Positions 39,777-48,873 of a stretch of DNA of 64,000 nt are shown piece after piece (position 1 is the stretch's first letter; each line of letters begins with the position of its first letter). A program made the translations under genes and the position numbers. The DNA is from Aquipseudomonas alcaligenes (GTDB lineage: Bacteria; Pseudomonadota; Gammaproteobacteria; Pseudomonadales; Pseudomonadaceae). The stretch covers positions 434,001 through 498,000 of the forward strand of contig NZ_FTNW01000003.1 in assembly GCF_900156545.1 (NCBI RefSeq). Reading direction: 5' to 3'. The notes under the pieces were generated by a model. The model worked only from the letters and a program-made list of their open reading frames with translations. It did not search any database and was not told where the DNA came from.

Positions 39777-41565
39777 ATTGGGCTGCCGGTTCGATCAGGG
39801 CCAGCAGCGTCCAGCCGGCAGCCGGGCTGAACGACAGTGGTTCACTGGCCACGTGCACCCAGCCGCGTGGCTCGATTGCCAGCAGCAGCACTGCGCGCTC
39901 GCCGTGCAGGGCCTGGTAGTCCGCCCAGCCAAAGGCCTCCGTCAGGGTGGTGCTGCGTACCTCGGCGCCACGGGCAAGCATCCCCGCCAGTTGCCCATAG
40001 CTCTGCGCCGGCAGGCCGAGGCTGCGGCCGCGGTGCTCGGCGCTGCCGCGGTGCTTTTCGCTCAGGCGCAGCTCGCGGGCGTTGGCCAGGCTGTACAGGT
40101 TGGCCTTGCCGAAATCCGGTCGGAAGCGGGCGCAGGCCAGGCTGTTCTGCTCGCCAGAGGGTGACAGGGCCAGCAACTGGCCGATGCCAGTCAGGTCCAG
40201 ATGGGCATCGGCGTGCTGCGAGGCGGGATTGCCGAAGTAGGTGGGCAGGCCGTCCATGCGTGCAGCGGCAATGTTGTCCCAGTGGGAGTCGGTCAGCAGC
40301 ACGCGGCTGCCCTGGAGGTGCAGCGCCTTGCCGATAGCGCGGGCGACCGGGTTGGCACCGATGATCAGGAAACCGCGTGCGGCGGGCTCGGCGATACCGA
40401 GCAGGCGTGCCAGCGGCCTGGCGGTAGCGCTTTGCAGCACCACGGTGCCGATAATCACCAGGAAGGTCAGTGGCACCAGGAGCTGGGCCTGGGCATAGCC
40501 CTGTTGCTGCAGGCGCTCGGCGAAGATCGCCGAGACGGCGGCAGCGACGATGCCACGCGGGGCGATCCAGGCCAGCAGGCCGCGCTCGCGCCAGTTCAGG
40601 CTGGAGCCGAAGGTGCTGAGCGCGACGTTGAGCGGACGTGCCACCAACTGGATCACCGCCAGCAGCACCAGGGTGGCCGGTCCCAGGGCCAGCAGCGCCT
40701 GCAGATCCAGGCGCGCAGCGAGCAGGATGAACAGGCCTGAGATCAGCAATACGCTGAGGTTCTCCTTGAAGTGCAGGATGTGCTTCACCTCCACCCCGCG
40801 CATGTTTGCCAGCCACATGCCCATCACGGTGACCGCCAGCAGGCCGGATTCGTGTACCAGCTGGTTGCTGCCGATGAAGATCCCCAGCACGCAGGCCAGG
40901 GCGCCGAGGTTGTGCAGGTATTCCGGCAGCCAGTGGCGGCGCAGTGCCAGGCCGAAGAGGAAGCCGCCTGCGGCGCCGAACGAGGCGCCGCAAGCGATGA
41001 CGGCGGCGAAGGTGCCCAGTGGCGCACTGCCGCTGCGGCTGACGATGAAGCTGAACACCACCACGGCGAGCAGGGCACCGATGGGGTCGATGACGATGCC
41101 CTCCCAGCGCAGGATGTTGCCTACCGAGGCGCGTGGCCGCATCACCCGCAGCATGGGCGCTATCACCGTGGGGCCGGTGACCAGGGTCAGGGTGCCGAAC
41201 AGCAGCGCCAGGTCCCAGGGGAAATCCAGCAGGTAGTGGGTGGCCACTGTGATCACCGCCCAGGTCGCCAGTGCGCCGATGGTCACCATGCGCCGCACCA
41301 CCTGGCCGATCTCGCGCCATTCCGAGAGATGCAGGGTCAGGCTGCCCTCGAACAGGATCAGGGCGACGGCCAGTGACACCAGCGGGAACAGCAAGGGGCC
41401 GAACAGCGCGTCGGGGTGCAGCCAGCCGAGCAGGGGCCCGGCCAGAATGCCGCAGAGCAGCAGGAACAGAATCGCCGGCAGGCGCAGGCGCCAGGCCAGC
41501 CATTGGCTGGCCAGTGCGGCGGCGCCGATGCCACCGAGGCTGAGCAGGATATGCGACTCGCTCAT
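39775..41565 (-). CDS. Cation:proton antiporter (NhaP-type) with C-terminal TrkA-N domain
   Basis: 596 residues. An N-terminal CPA1-type exchanger of about 12 hydrophobic segments (starting SHILLSLGGIGAAALASQWLAW) contains the conserved VTGPTVIAPML and RWEGIVIDPIGALLAVVVF motifs. A C-terminal TrkA-N Rossmann domain (FLIIGANPVARAIGKALHLQG) follows, as in KefB-like or NhaP-family transporters. It exchanges Na+ or K+ for protons and may be controlled by a nucleotide. The start MSESHILLSLGG at 41565 follows CAAGGAGTCCTG; the longer in-frame form is not family-like. Confidence 0.9.
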   Translation of the reverse strand: MSESHILLSLGGIGAAALASQWLAWRLRLPAILFLLLCGILAGPLLGWLHPDALFGPLLFPLVSLAVALILFEGSLTLHLSEWREIGQVVRRMVTIGALATWAVITVATHYLLDFPWDLALLFGTLTLVTGPTVIAPMLRVMRPRASVGNILRWEGIVIDPIGALLAVVVFSFIVSRSGSAPLGTFAAVIACGASFGAAGGFLFGLALRRHWLPEYLHNLGALACVLGIFIGSNQLVHESGLLAVTVMGMWLANMRGVEVKHILHFKENLSVLLISGLFILLAARLDLQALLALGPATLVLLAVIQLVARPLNVALSTFGSSLNWRERGLLAWIAPRGIVAAAVSAIFAERLQQQGYAQAQLLVPLTFLVIIGTVVLQSATARPLARLLGIAEPAARGFLIIGANPVARAIGKALHLQGSRVLLTDSHWDNIAAARMDGLPTYFGNPASQHADAHLDLTGIGQLLALSPSGEQNSLACARFRPDFGKANLYSLANARELRLSEKHRGSAEHRGRSLGLPAQSYGQLAGMLARGAEVRSTTLTEAFGWADYQALHGERAVLLLAIEPRGWVHVASEPLSFSPAAGWTLLALIEPAAQ

Positions 41566-41643
41566 CAGGACTCCTTGTCGCTGGTGGGGCGGGAGGGGCT
41601 GTGGAAGACTAGCGCGCCTGAGCCCAGGAAAAACAGCCGCACG

Positions 41644-42540
41644 ATGCCCGTTCTCGACCATCCCCTGATCGACCGCTTTCTCGATGCCCTGTGGCTGGAA
41701 AAAGGTCTCTCGCCGCACACGCGGGCGGCCTATCGCAGCGATCTCGGGCATTTCCATACCTGGTTGCAGGCGCGCGGCGTCGCCCTGGAGCAGGCTGGAC
41801 GCGACAGCATTCTCGATCACCTCGGCTGGCGCCTGGAGCAGGGCTACAAGGCGCGCTCGACGGCGCGCCTGCTTTCGGGGTTGCGCGGTTTCTACCGCTA
41901 CCTGCTGCGCGACGGTCTGATCAGCGAGGACCCGACCCTGCAGGTCGAGCTGCCGCAGCTCGGCCGGCCGCTGCCCAAGTCGCTGTCCGAGGCGGATGTC
42001 GAAGCGCTGCTGGCGGCGCCGGAGCTGGACGATCCGATCGGTCTGCGCGACCGCGCCATGCTCGAGGTGCTGTATGCCTGCGGTCTACGGGTTACCGAAC
42101 TGGTGTCGCTGACCCTGGAGCAGGTCAACCTGCGCCAGGGCGTGCTGCGGGTGTTCGGCAAGGGCAGCAAGGAGCGCCTGGTGCCACTGGGTGAGGAGGC
42201 CATTGCCTGGGTCGAGCGCTATACCCGCGAGGCGCGGCCTTTTCTGCTCGACGGCAAGCCCAGCGACGTGCTGTTTCCCAGCCTGCGCGGCGAGCAGATG
42301 ACCCGGCAGACGTTCTGGCACCGGATCAAGCACCAGGCGAAAGTGGCGGGCATTCTCAAGCCGCTGTCGCCGCACACCCTGCGCCACGCCTTCGCCACCC
42401 ACCTGCTCAATCATGGCGCCGACCTGCGCGTGGTGCAGATGCTGTTGGGCCACAGCGATCTGTCGACCACGCAGATCTATACCCATATCGCCCGTGCGCG
42501 GTTGCAGGAGCTGCACGCCCAGCACCATCCCCGGGGGTGA
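41644..42540 (+). CDS. xerD: Site-specific tyrosine recombinase XerD
   Basis: 298 residues; acts with XerC at dif to resolve chromosome dimers. An N-terminal SAM-like domain (FLDALWLEKGLSPHTRAAYRSDLGHF) is followed by the catalytic domain with the R-x-K-H-x-x-R-H-Y residues: Arg in ACGLRVTELVSL, HTLRHAFATHLLNHGADLRVVQMLLGHSDLSTTQ, and the nucleophilic Tyr in QIYTHIARARL. It precedes dsbC by 109 bases, as in E. coli and Pseudomonas. Confidence 0.97.
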   Translation: MPVLDHPLIDRFLDALWLEKGLSPHTRAAYRSDLGHFHTWLQARGVALEQAGRDSILDHLGWRLEQGYKARSTARLLSGLRGFYRYLLRDGLISEDPTLQVELPQLGRPLPKSLSEADVEALLAAPELDDPIGLRDRAMLEVLYACGLRVTELVSLTLEQVNLRQGVLRVFGKGSKERLVPLGEEAIAWVERYTREARPFLLDGKPSDVLFPSLRGEQMTRQTFWHRIKHQAKVAGILKPLSPHTLRHAFATHLLNHGADLRVVQMLLGHSDLSTTQIYTHIARARLQELHAQHHPRG

Positions 42541-42649
42541 GCCCGCGCAGCGCATCGCAATTCATCCGCCCGACGCGCCCGCCTGGCGTCTGCGGTCGGC
42601 GCTGCAGCCTGGCTGTGGTAGTCTGGCGCCACTGTCACAGGAGTCTTCC

Positions 42650-43378
42650 ATGCCCGTAATTCGCGTTCTCGGTGGCGTCGTTCTCGGCCTCGCCGCTTCC
42701 GTTGCTCTGGCCGCTGATCCCGACCAGGCCATTCGTGCCACGCTGACCAAGCTGCAACCCGACATGCCCATCGAAGCCATCGCCGAGAGCCCGATGAACG
42801 GCCTGTACCAGGTGCACCTGAAGGGTGGTCGCCTGCTCTACGCCAGTGCCGACGGCCAGTTCCTGATGCAGGGCAACCTGTACCAGATGAAGGGCAATGA
42901 CGCGGTCAACCTGACCCGCCAGGCCGAGAGCAAGGGCGTGGCCAAGGAAATCAACGCCATTCCGCTGAATGAGATGGTGGTGTTCTCGCCCAAGGAACCG
43001 GCCAAGGCGCATATCACCGTATTCACCGATACCGACTGCGGCTACTGCCAGAAGCTGCACAGCGAGGTGCCGGAGCTCAACCGCCGTGGTATCGAGGTGC
43101 GCTATGTCGCCTTCCCGCGCCAGGGTGTCGGCAGCCACGGCTACAACACCCTGGTCAGCGTCTGGTGCGCCAAGGATCGTCAGGCCGCGATGAACAAGGC
43201 CAAAGCCCGCGATGACGTGCCGGTAGCCACCTGCGACAACCCGGTGACCAAGCAGTACGAGCTGGGTCAGATGATCGGCGTCAATGGCACTCCGGCCATC
43301 GTGCTCGGCAACGGCGAGCTGATTCCGGGCTACCAGCCGGCGCCGCAGCTGGCCGAGATTGCCCTGCAGGCCAAGTGA
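42650..43378 (+). CDS. dsbC: Thiol:disulfide isomerase DsbC
   Basis: 242 residues. Signal peptide MPVIRVLGGVVLGLAASVALAAD, an N-terminal dimerisation domain, a linker, and the thioredoxin domain with active site CGYC (Cys130 and Cys133, in DTDCGYCQKLHSEVPELN) and cis-Pro in GVNGTPAIVL. It repairs wrong disulfides in periplasmic proteins. It lies upstream of hom, separated by 110 bases containing hom's promoter. Confidence 0.97.
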   Translation: MPVIRVLGGVVLGLAASVALAADPDQAIRATLTKLQPDMPIEAIAESPMNGLYQVHLKGGRLLYASADGQFLMQGNLYQMKGNDAVNLTRQAESKGVAKEINAIPLNEMVVFSPKEPAKAHITVFTDTDCGYCQKLHSEVPELNRRGIEVRYVAFPRQGVGSHGYNTLVSVWCAKDRQAAMNKAKARDDVPVATCDNPVTKQYELGQMIGVNGTPAIVLGNGELIPGYQPAPQLAEIALQAK

Positions 43379-43395
43379 TCCGGCCGTCGCGCCGA

Positions 43396-43425
43396 TTGAC
43401 CTGGGGGGCTGGCGCTTCGTAAAGT
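43396..43425 (+). promoter_or_regulatory. Sigma-70 promoter of hom
   Basis: TTGACC (43396-43401) and TAAAGT (43420-43425) are 18 bases apart. The predicted transcription start is near 43432, just before a strong hairpin. Confidence 0.6.
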
Positions 43426-43439
43426 GCGGCTCTTTTGTG

Positions 43440-43464
43440 CGGCCGGGGTTCGCCCCGGCCGTTT
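43440..43464 (+). other. Stable 5' hairpin in the hom leader
   Basis: CGGCCGGGG (43440-43448) pairs with CCCCGGCCG (43453-43461) around a TTCG tetraloop, then TTTCG. It is near the mRNA 5' end expected from the promoter and could protect the message or end dsbC read-through. Confidence 0.55.
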
Positions 43465-43488
43465 CGTGTAGCAGATGGGGAAAACAAC

Positions 43489-44793
43489 GTGAAACCGGTG
43501 AAAGTGGGCATCTGTGGGCTGGGCACCGTCGGTGGCGGTACCTTCAACGTACTCAAACGCAACGCCGAGGAGATTGCCCGCCGTGCCGGGCGTGGAATCG
43601 AAGTCGCGCAGATTGCCGCCCGTCGCCCCAACCCGAAGTGTGAAACCGGCGCTACCCCCATCACCGCCGACATCTTCGACGTGGCGAACAACCCGGAAAT
43701 CGACGTGGTCATCGAGCTGATCGGCGGCTACACCCTGGCCCACGAGCTGGTGCTCAAGGCCATCGAGAACGGCAAGCACGTGGTCACCGCCAACAAGGCG
43801 CTGATCGCCGTGCACGGCAACGAGATCTTCGCCAAGGCGCGCGAAAAGGGCGTGATCGTCGCCTTCGAAGCCGCCGTGGCCGGCGGCATCCCGGTGATCA
43901 AGGCGATCCGCGAGGGTCTGGCCGGCAACCGCATCAACTGGCTGGCCGGCATCATCAATGGCACCGGCAACTTCATCCTCACCGAGATGCGCGAGAAAGG
44001 CCGTGCCTTTGCCGATGTACTCAAGGAAGCCCAGGCCCTGGGCTATGCCGAGGCCGACCCGACCTTCGACGTCGAGGGCATCGACGCCGCGCACAAGCTG
44101 ACCATCCTCGCCTCCATCGCCTTCGGCATCCCGCTGCAGTTCGACAAGGCCTACACCGAGGGCATCAGCCAGCTGACCAGCGCCGACGTCAACTACGCCG
44201 AGGCCCTGGGCTACCGCATCAAGCACCTCGGCGTGGCCCGCCGCACCGAGGCCGGCATCGAGCTGCGCGTGCACCCGACCCTGATCCCGGCCGACCGCCT
44301 GATCGCCAACGTCAACGGCGTGATGAACGCAGTGATGGTTAATGGCGACGCCGCCGGCAGCACTCTGTTCTACGGCGCCGGTGCCGGCATGGAGCCGACC
44401 GCTTCCTCCGTGGTGGCCGACCTGGTCGATGTGGTGCGGGCGATGACCGCCGACCCGACCAACCGCGTGCCGCACCTGGCCTTCCAGCCGGACGCGCTGT
44501 CCGACCATCCGATCCTGCCGATCGGCGAGTGCGAGAGCGCCTATTACCTGCGCATCCAGGCCAAGGATCACCCGGGCGTACTGGCCCAGGTGGCGAGCAT
44601 CCTGTCCGAGCGCGGCATCAACATCGAATCGATCATGCAGAAAGAGGCCGAAGAACACGACGGCCTGGTGCCGATGATCCTGGTTACCCACCGGGTCGTC
44701 GAAGCCCGCATCGACGACGCCATCGCCGCCCTCGAAGGGCTGGCCGATGTGGTCGGCAAAGTGGTGCGCATCCGCGTCGAGCAACTGGTCTGA
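43489..44793 (+). CDS. hom: Homoserine dehydrogenase
   Basis: 434 residues; reduces aspartate semialdehyde to homoserine on the threonine/methionine branch. The NAD-binding motif GICGLGTVGGGTFNVLKRN is at the N-terminus, the catalytic lysine region is in VEGIDAAHKLTILASIAFG, and the C-terminal ACT domain is in ITHPGVLAQV-like sequence (AKDHPGVLAQVASILSERGINIESI). The start is GTG at 43489. thrC follows 12 bases after the stop and is surely co-transcribed. Confidence 0.97.
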   Translation: MKPVKVGICGLGTVGGGTFNVLKRNAEEIARRAGRGIEVAQIAARRPNPKCETGATPITADIFDVANNPEIDVVIELIGGYTLAHELVLKAIENGKHVVTANKALIAVHGNEIFAKAREKGVIVAFEAAVAGGIPVIKAIREGLAGNRINWLAGIINGTGNFILTEMREKGRAFADVLKEAQALGYAEADPTFDVEGIDAAHKLTILASIAFGIPLQFDKAYTEGISQLTSADVNYAEALGYRIKHLGVARRTEAGIELRVHPTLIPADRLIANVNGVMNAVMVNGDAAGSTLFYGAGAGMEPTASSVVADLVDVVRAMTADPTNRVPHLAFQPDALSDHPILPIGECESAYYLRIQAKDHPGVLAQVASILSERGINIESIMQKEAEEHDGLVPMILVTHRVVEARIDDAIAALEGLADVVGKVVRIRVEQLV

Positions 44794-44805
44794 GGTAGAA
44801 GAGTC

Positions 44806-46215
44806 ATGCGTTATATCAGTACCCGCGGCCAGGCCCCGGCCCTCAACTTCGAAGACGTCCTGCTCGCCGGCCTGGCCAGCGACGGCGGCCTCTATGTGCC
44901 GGAAAACCTGCCGCGCTTCACTCAGGAGGAGATCGCCTCCTGGGCCGGCCTGCCGTATCACGAGCTGGCCTTCCGTGTGATGCGCCCGTTCGTCGCAGGC
45001 AGCATCGCCGACGCCGACTTCAAGAAGATCCTCGAAGAAACCTACGGGGTGTTCGCCCACAGCGCCGTGGCGCCGCTGCGCCAGCTGAATGGCAACGAGT
45101 GGGTGCTGGAGCTGTTCCACGGCCCGACCCTGGCCTTCAAGGACTTCGCCCTGCAGCTGCTCGGTCGCCTGCTCGACCACGTGCTGGCCAAGCGCAACGA
45201 GCGCGTGGTGATCATGGGCGCCACCAGTGGCGACACCGGCTCGGCGGCCATCGAAGGCTGCAAGGCCTGCGACAACGTCGACATCTTCATCATGCACCCG
45301 CACAACCGCGTGTCCGAGGTGCAGCGCCGGCAGATGACCACCATCCTCGGCGACAACATCCACAACATCGCCATCGAAGGCAACTTCGACGACTGCCAGG
45401 AGATGGTCAAGGCCAGCTTCGCCGACCAGGGCTTCCTCAAGGGCACCCGTCTGGTGGCGGTCAACTCGATCAACTGGGCGCGGATCATGGCCCAGATCGT
45501 CTACTACTTCCACGCGGCCCTGCAGCTCGGCGGCCCGGCCCGTTCCGTGGCGTTTTCGGTGCCGACCGGCAACTTCGGCGACATCTTCGCCGGTTACCTG
45601 GCGCGCAACATGGGCCTGCCGATCAGCCAGCTGATCGTCGCCACCAACCGCAACGACATCCTGCACCGCTTCATGAGCGGCAATCAGTACGTCAAGGACA
45701 CCCTGCACCCGACCCTGTCGCCGTCCATGGACATCATGGTCTCGTCCAACTTCGAGCGCCTGCTGTTCGACCTGCACGGCCGCAACGGCGCCGCCATCGC
45801 CGGCCTGATGGACACCTTCAAGCAGGGTGGCGGCTTCAGCGTCGAGGAAGACCGCTGGACCGAGGCGCGCAAGCTGTTCGACTCCCTGGCGGTCAGCGAC
45901 GAGCAGACCTGCGAGACCATCGCCGAGGTGTATGCCGAGTGCGGCGAGCTGCTCGACCCGCACACCGCCATCGGCGTGCGCGCCGCGCGCGAGTGCCGCC
46001 GCAGCCTGAGCATCCCCATGGTGACCCTGGGCACCGCACATCCGGTCAAGTTCCCGGAAGCGGTGGAGAAGGCCGGTATCGACGCGGTGCCGGCGCTGCC
46101 GCCGCACCTGGCTGACCTGTTCCAGCGCGACGAGCGCTGCACCGTGCTGGCTAACGACCTGCAGACCGTGCAGCAGTTCGTCGCCGCCCACGGCAATCGC
46201 GGCAAGCCGCTGTAA
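44806..46215 (+). CDS. thrC: Threonine synthase
   Basis: 469 residues, PLP enzyme of fold type II; converts phosphohomoserine to threonine. The PLP lysine is in HGPTLAFKDFALQLLGRLLD, with the phosphate loop in PTGNFGDIFAGYLAR and ATSGDTGSAAIEG. A terminator follows. It forms an operon with hom. Confidence 0.97.
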   Translation: MRYISTRGQAPALNFEDVLLAGLASDGGLYVPENLPRFTQEEIASWAGLPYHELAFRVMRPFVAGSIADADFKKILEETYGVFAHSAVAPLRQLNGNEWVLELFHGPTLAFKDFALQLLGRLLDHVLAKRNERVVIMGATSGDTGSAAIEGCKACDNVDIFIMHPHNRVSEVQRRQMTTILGDNIHNIAIEGNFDDCQEMVKASFADQGFLKGTRLVAVNSINWARIMAQIVYYFHAALQLGGPARSVAFSVPTGNFGDIFAGYLARNMGLPISQLIVATNRNDILHRFMSGNQYVKDTLHPTLSPSMDIMVSSNFERLLFDLHGRNGAAIAGLMDTFKQGGGFSVEEDRWTEARKLFDSLAVSDEQTCETIAEVYAECGELLDPHTAIGVRAARECRRSLSIPMVTLGTAHPVKFPEAVEKAGIDAVPALPPHLADLFQRDERCTVLANDLQTVQQFVAAHGNRGKPL

Positions 46216-46231
46216 GGCGGTCCTGCGACGA

Positions 46232-46259
46232 AAAGCCCCGCCTGGTGCGGGGCTTTTTT
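46232..46259 (+). terminator. Rho-independent terminator after thrC
   Basis: AAAGCCCCGC pairs with GCGGGGCTTT around CTGGT, with a T-run of six. It is 17 bases after the thrC stop. Confidence 0.88.
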
Positions 46260-46355
46260 ATGGACGGCGTCTGGCCCTGTAGTAGCCAGCTGTTACCCTG
46301 AAGCGGGCGCAGTGGAGCAGACTGGCTCCACATTCACCCCGAGGAGGCCACCGCC

Positions 46356-46922
46356 ATGACGGCGAAGAAGATCCTGATGCTGGTCGGCGACTACGCCGAA
46401 GACTACGAGACCATGGTGCCGTTCCAGGCCCTGCAGATGGTCGGCCACAGCGTGCATGCGGTGTGCCCCGGCAAGAGCGCCGGGCAGACCGTGCGCACCG
46501 CGATCCACGATTTCGAGGGCGACCAGACCTACAGCGAGAAGCCGGGGCACAACTTCGCGCTGAACTTCGACTTCGCCAAGGTGCGTGCCGAGGACTACGA
46601 CGGCTTGCTGATCCCCGGCGGCCGCGCGCCCGAGTACCTGCGCCTGAATACCGAGGTAATCGCCCTGGTGCAGGCCTTTGCCAAGGCCGCCAAGCCGATC
46701 GCTGCGGTGTGCCACGGTGCCCAGCTGCTGGCTGCCGCCGACGTGCTCAAGGGCCGTGGCTGCAGCGCCTACCCGGCCTGCGCGCCGGAGGTGCGCCTGG
46801 CCGGTGGCGAGTACGTGGAAGTACCGATGGATGGCGTGCATGTCGACGGCAACCTGGTCACTGCCCCGGCCTGGCCGGCGCATCCGGCCTGGCTGGCGGC
46901 GTTCCTGAAAGTGCTGGGCTGA
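46356..46922 (+). CDS. DJ-1/PfpI-family protein
   Basis: 188 residues. The PfpI/YhbO-type core shows [17 protein letters not shown] near the N-terminus, [17 protein letters not shown] and the nucleophile elbow [13 protein letters not shown] (catalytic Cys at about residue 115). Glu13-type (GDYAEDYE) and Cys-His residues for glyoxalase/protease-like activity are in place. It may act on glycated or stress-damaged molecules. The RHH gene follows 17 bases downstream. Confidence 0.85.
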   Translation: MTAKKILMLVGDYAEDYETMVPFQALQMVGHSVHAVCPGKSAGQTVRTAIHDFEGDQTYSEKPGHNFALNFDFAKVRAEDYDGLLIPGGRAPEYLRLNTEVIALVQAFAKAAKPIAAVCHGAQLLAAADVLKGRGCSAYPACAPEVRLAGGEYVEVPMDGVHVDGNLVTAPAWPAHPAWLAAFLKVLG

Positions 46923-46939
46923 GAGAGGAGAGCAGGGAC

Positions 46940-47248
46940 ATGTGCGAGCTGTATGTAAAGGCTGATCCTATCCTCTACGAGTCGCGCTCGCGCTCCCTGC
47001 GCATCCGCGGGGTGGTCACCACCCTGCGCCTGGAGAACCAGTTCTGGGACATCCTGCGCGAGATCGCCGAAGTCGACGGCATGACCACCAACCAGCTGAT
47101 CACCAAGCTGTATGAGGAAGTCATGGATTACCGTGGCGAAGTGGTCAATTTCGCTTCCTTCCTGCGTGTCAGCTGTACCCGTTATCTCAGTCAGCGAACG
47201 ACCAGGCCCGCCAGCCTGAGCCTGATGCGTGGCGCGCGCGGAGGCTGA
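46940..47248 (+). CDS. Small ribbon-helix-helix domain protein
   Basis: 102 residues. The central part (LRIRGVVTTLRLENQFWDILREIAEVDGMTTNQLITKLYEEV) fits a ribbon-helix-helix fold: a beta strand with VTTLRLE, then two helices with the LIxKL pattern. Such proteins bind DNA as dimers in antitoxins and other regulators. A C-terminal Arg/Ser-rich tail follows. It is 17 bases after the PfpI gene, so it may be its autoregulator, or be unrelated; no toxin-like partner is adjacent. A GGAG-like site (AGAGAGCAGGGACATG) precedes it. Confidence 0.7.
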   Translation: MCELYVKADPILYESRSRSLRIRGVVTTLRLENQFWDILREIAEVDGMTTNQLITKLYEEVMDYRGEVVNFASFLRVSCTRYLSQRTTRPASLSLMRGARGG

Positions 47249-47319
47249 CGACTCAACGCGTCGGTTGACTACTCGGAGCCTGTCTATACTCCTCTTATCC
47301 AGAGGGGCCGAGAGCAACC

Positions 47320-48870
47320 ATGAACTTCTTTTCGGACCGCAGTAGTGCTGTACCGCAGTCTTCCCTGACATCCGATAGCAAACCTCGCTGGTGCGTACTG
47401 CTGGTCGACGATGATGTCGAGATTCACGGCATCACCCGCTTGGCCCTGCGTGGCTTCGAGTTCCACGGGCGCAGCCTGGAGTTGCTCTCGGCACATTCCG
47501 CCGCCGAAGCACGCGAACTGTTCGCCCAGCGCGACGACATCGCCCTGGCGCTGGTCGATGTGGTGATGGAGACCGAACACGCCGGCCTGGACCTGGTTCG
47601 CTACCTGCGTGAGGAGTGCGGTAATCGTCTTACCCGCCTGGTGCTGCGTACCGGTCAGGCTGGCCAGGCACCCGAGGACCGGGTGATCCGTGAGTACGAC
47701 ATAGACGACTACAAGGAGAAAACCGAACTCACGACCCAGAAACTGCGCACCCTGCTGTATTCCATGCTGCGCTCCTATCGTGACCTGTGCGTCATAGAAG
47801 AACAGCGCCGTGGCCTGAGCAAAGTGCTGGATGCCTCGGCCAAGGTGCAGAACGCCGCCACGCTCAAGCTGTTTTCCTCCACGGTGCTGGAGCAACTGAC
47901 GTCCTTGTTGCACCTGAACCGCTCGGCGCTGTATTGCATGGTGCTGCCTGGGGCCGGCAACGGCGAGCGCGAGACCCGGACTCTGGCGGCCACTGGCGAG
48001 TTCGTCCGCTATCAGCCGGGTGGTTCTTTCGAGGAGCTGCCGGATGAGGTGGCACTGCGCTTTCGTCAGGCGCTCACGCAGCAGCAGTCCCTTCACTTCG
48101 ACGACGCCTACGTGATGTACATGCCCGGCGAGCGCGGTGGTGCCAACCTGCTTTACGTGACCCATGTCGAGCCACTCAGTGATCTGGATCGCCAGCTGCT
48201 GGAAATCTATATCCACAACGTGGCACTGACCTTCGAGAACATCAACCTGATGGAGGACCTGCAGGAAACCTCAAAGGAGTTGGTGTGCATCCTGGCTGAC
48301 GCAGTGGAGGCGCGCAGCAAGGAGACGGGTGCCCATGTGCAGCGGGTAGCGCTGATCTGCGAGCGCCTGGCTCAGCTCATGGAGCTTGAGGAGCGCGAGG
48401 TCCTGATGATCAAGCACGCTTCGCCCCTGCACGACATCGGCAAGGTGGCTATTCCCGACGCCATCCTGCACAAGCCGGGCAAGCTCGATGCCGAGGAGTG
48501 GGCGATCATGCAGAAGCATGTCGACTACGGCGTCAGCATCCTGCAACGCTCACGCCGTGACCTCATGCGTATGGGCGCGCTGATTGCGGGCCATCACCAC
48601 GAGCGCTGGGACGGTAACGGTTACCCGCAGAAACTGGCGGGTGAGGCCATTCCGCTGGCCGGGCGCATCGTTGCGCTGGCTGATGTGTTCGATGCGCTCG
48701 GCTCGAAGCGCAGCTACAAGGAGCCCTGGGATGACGAGGCCATCCGCGAAACGCTGTTGCGCGAGCGTGGCAAGCATTTCGACCCGCGCCTGGTGGACCT
48801 GCTGATGGATCACTACGAGGAGTTCAGTAGCATCCGACAGCGTCTGCCGGATCTGCCGATGGAGCATTGA
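47320..48870 (+). CDS. Response regulator with DUF3369 and HD-GYP domains (c-di-GMP phosphodiesterase)
   Basis: 516 residues. A receiver domain (about 25-150) has the acidic pair in LLVDDDVEIHG, phospho-acceptor Asp80 (ALALVDVVMET), a switch Thr in VLRTGQ and the Lys in DYKEKTEL. A DUF3369 linker follows. The HD-GYP domain is complete: HD at 371-372 (ASPLHDIGKVAIPDAIL) and G434-Y435-P436 (HHHERWDGNGYP), so hydrolysis of cyclic di-GMP is expected. From memory it resembles the PAO1 pair PA2572-PA2571, where the HD motif is degenerate; here it is intact. A histidine kinase gene follows with 3 bases between, likely its cognate sensor. TTGACT...TATACT at 47265-47290 may be a promoter, but the spacing is short. 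Confidence 0.9.
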   Translation: MNFFSDRSSAVPQSSLTSDSKPRWCVLLVDDDVEIHGITRLALRGFEFHGRSLELLSAHSAAEARELFAQRDDIALALVDVVMETEHAGLDLVRYLREECGNRLTRLVLRTGQAGQAPEDRVIREYDIDDYKEKTELTTQKLRTLLYSMLRSYRDLCVIEEQRRGLSKVLDASAKVQNAATLKLFSSTVLEQLTSLLHLNRSALYCMVLPGAGNGERETRTLAATGEFVRYQPGGSFEELPDEVALRFRQALTQQQSLHFDDAYVMYMPGERGGANLLYVTHVEPLSDLDRQLLEIYIHNVALTFENINLMEDLQETSKELVCILADAVEARSKETGAHVQRVALICERLAQLMELEEREVLMIKHASPLHDIGKVAIPDAILHKPGKLDAEEWAIMQKHVDYGVSILQRSRRDLMRMGALIAGHHHERWDGNGYPQKLAGEAIPLAGRIVALADVFDALGSKRSYKEPWDDEAIRETLLRERGKHFDPRLVDLLMDHYEEFSSIRQRLPDLPMEH

Positions 48871-48873
48871 GGG

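Noticed and set aside
43330-46191. Antisense ORF of 953 codons opposite hom and thrC
   Set aside because: Shadow of hom/thrC with no family-like sequence; composition is a GC-rich reverse-frame artefact.
47265-47290. Sigma-70 promoter TTGACT...TATACT for the HD-GYP gene
   Set aside because: The spacing is only 14 bases, too short for a normal promoter; mentioned in the gene entry but not listed.
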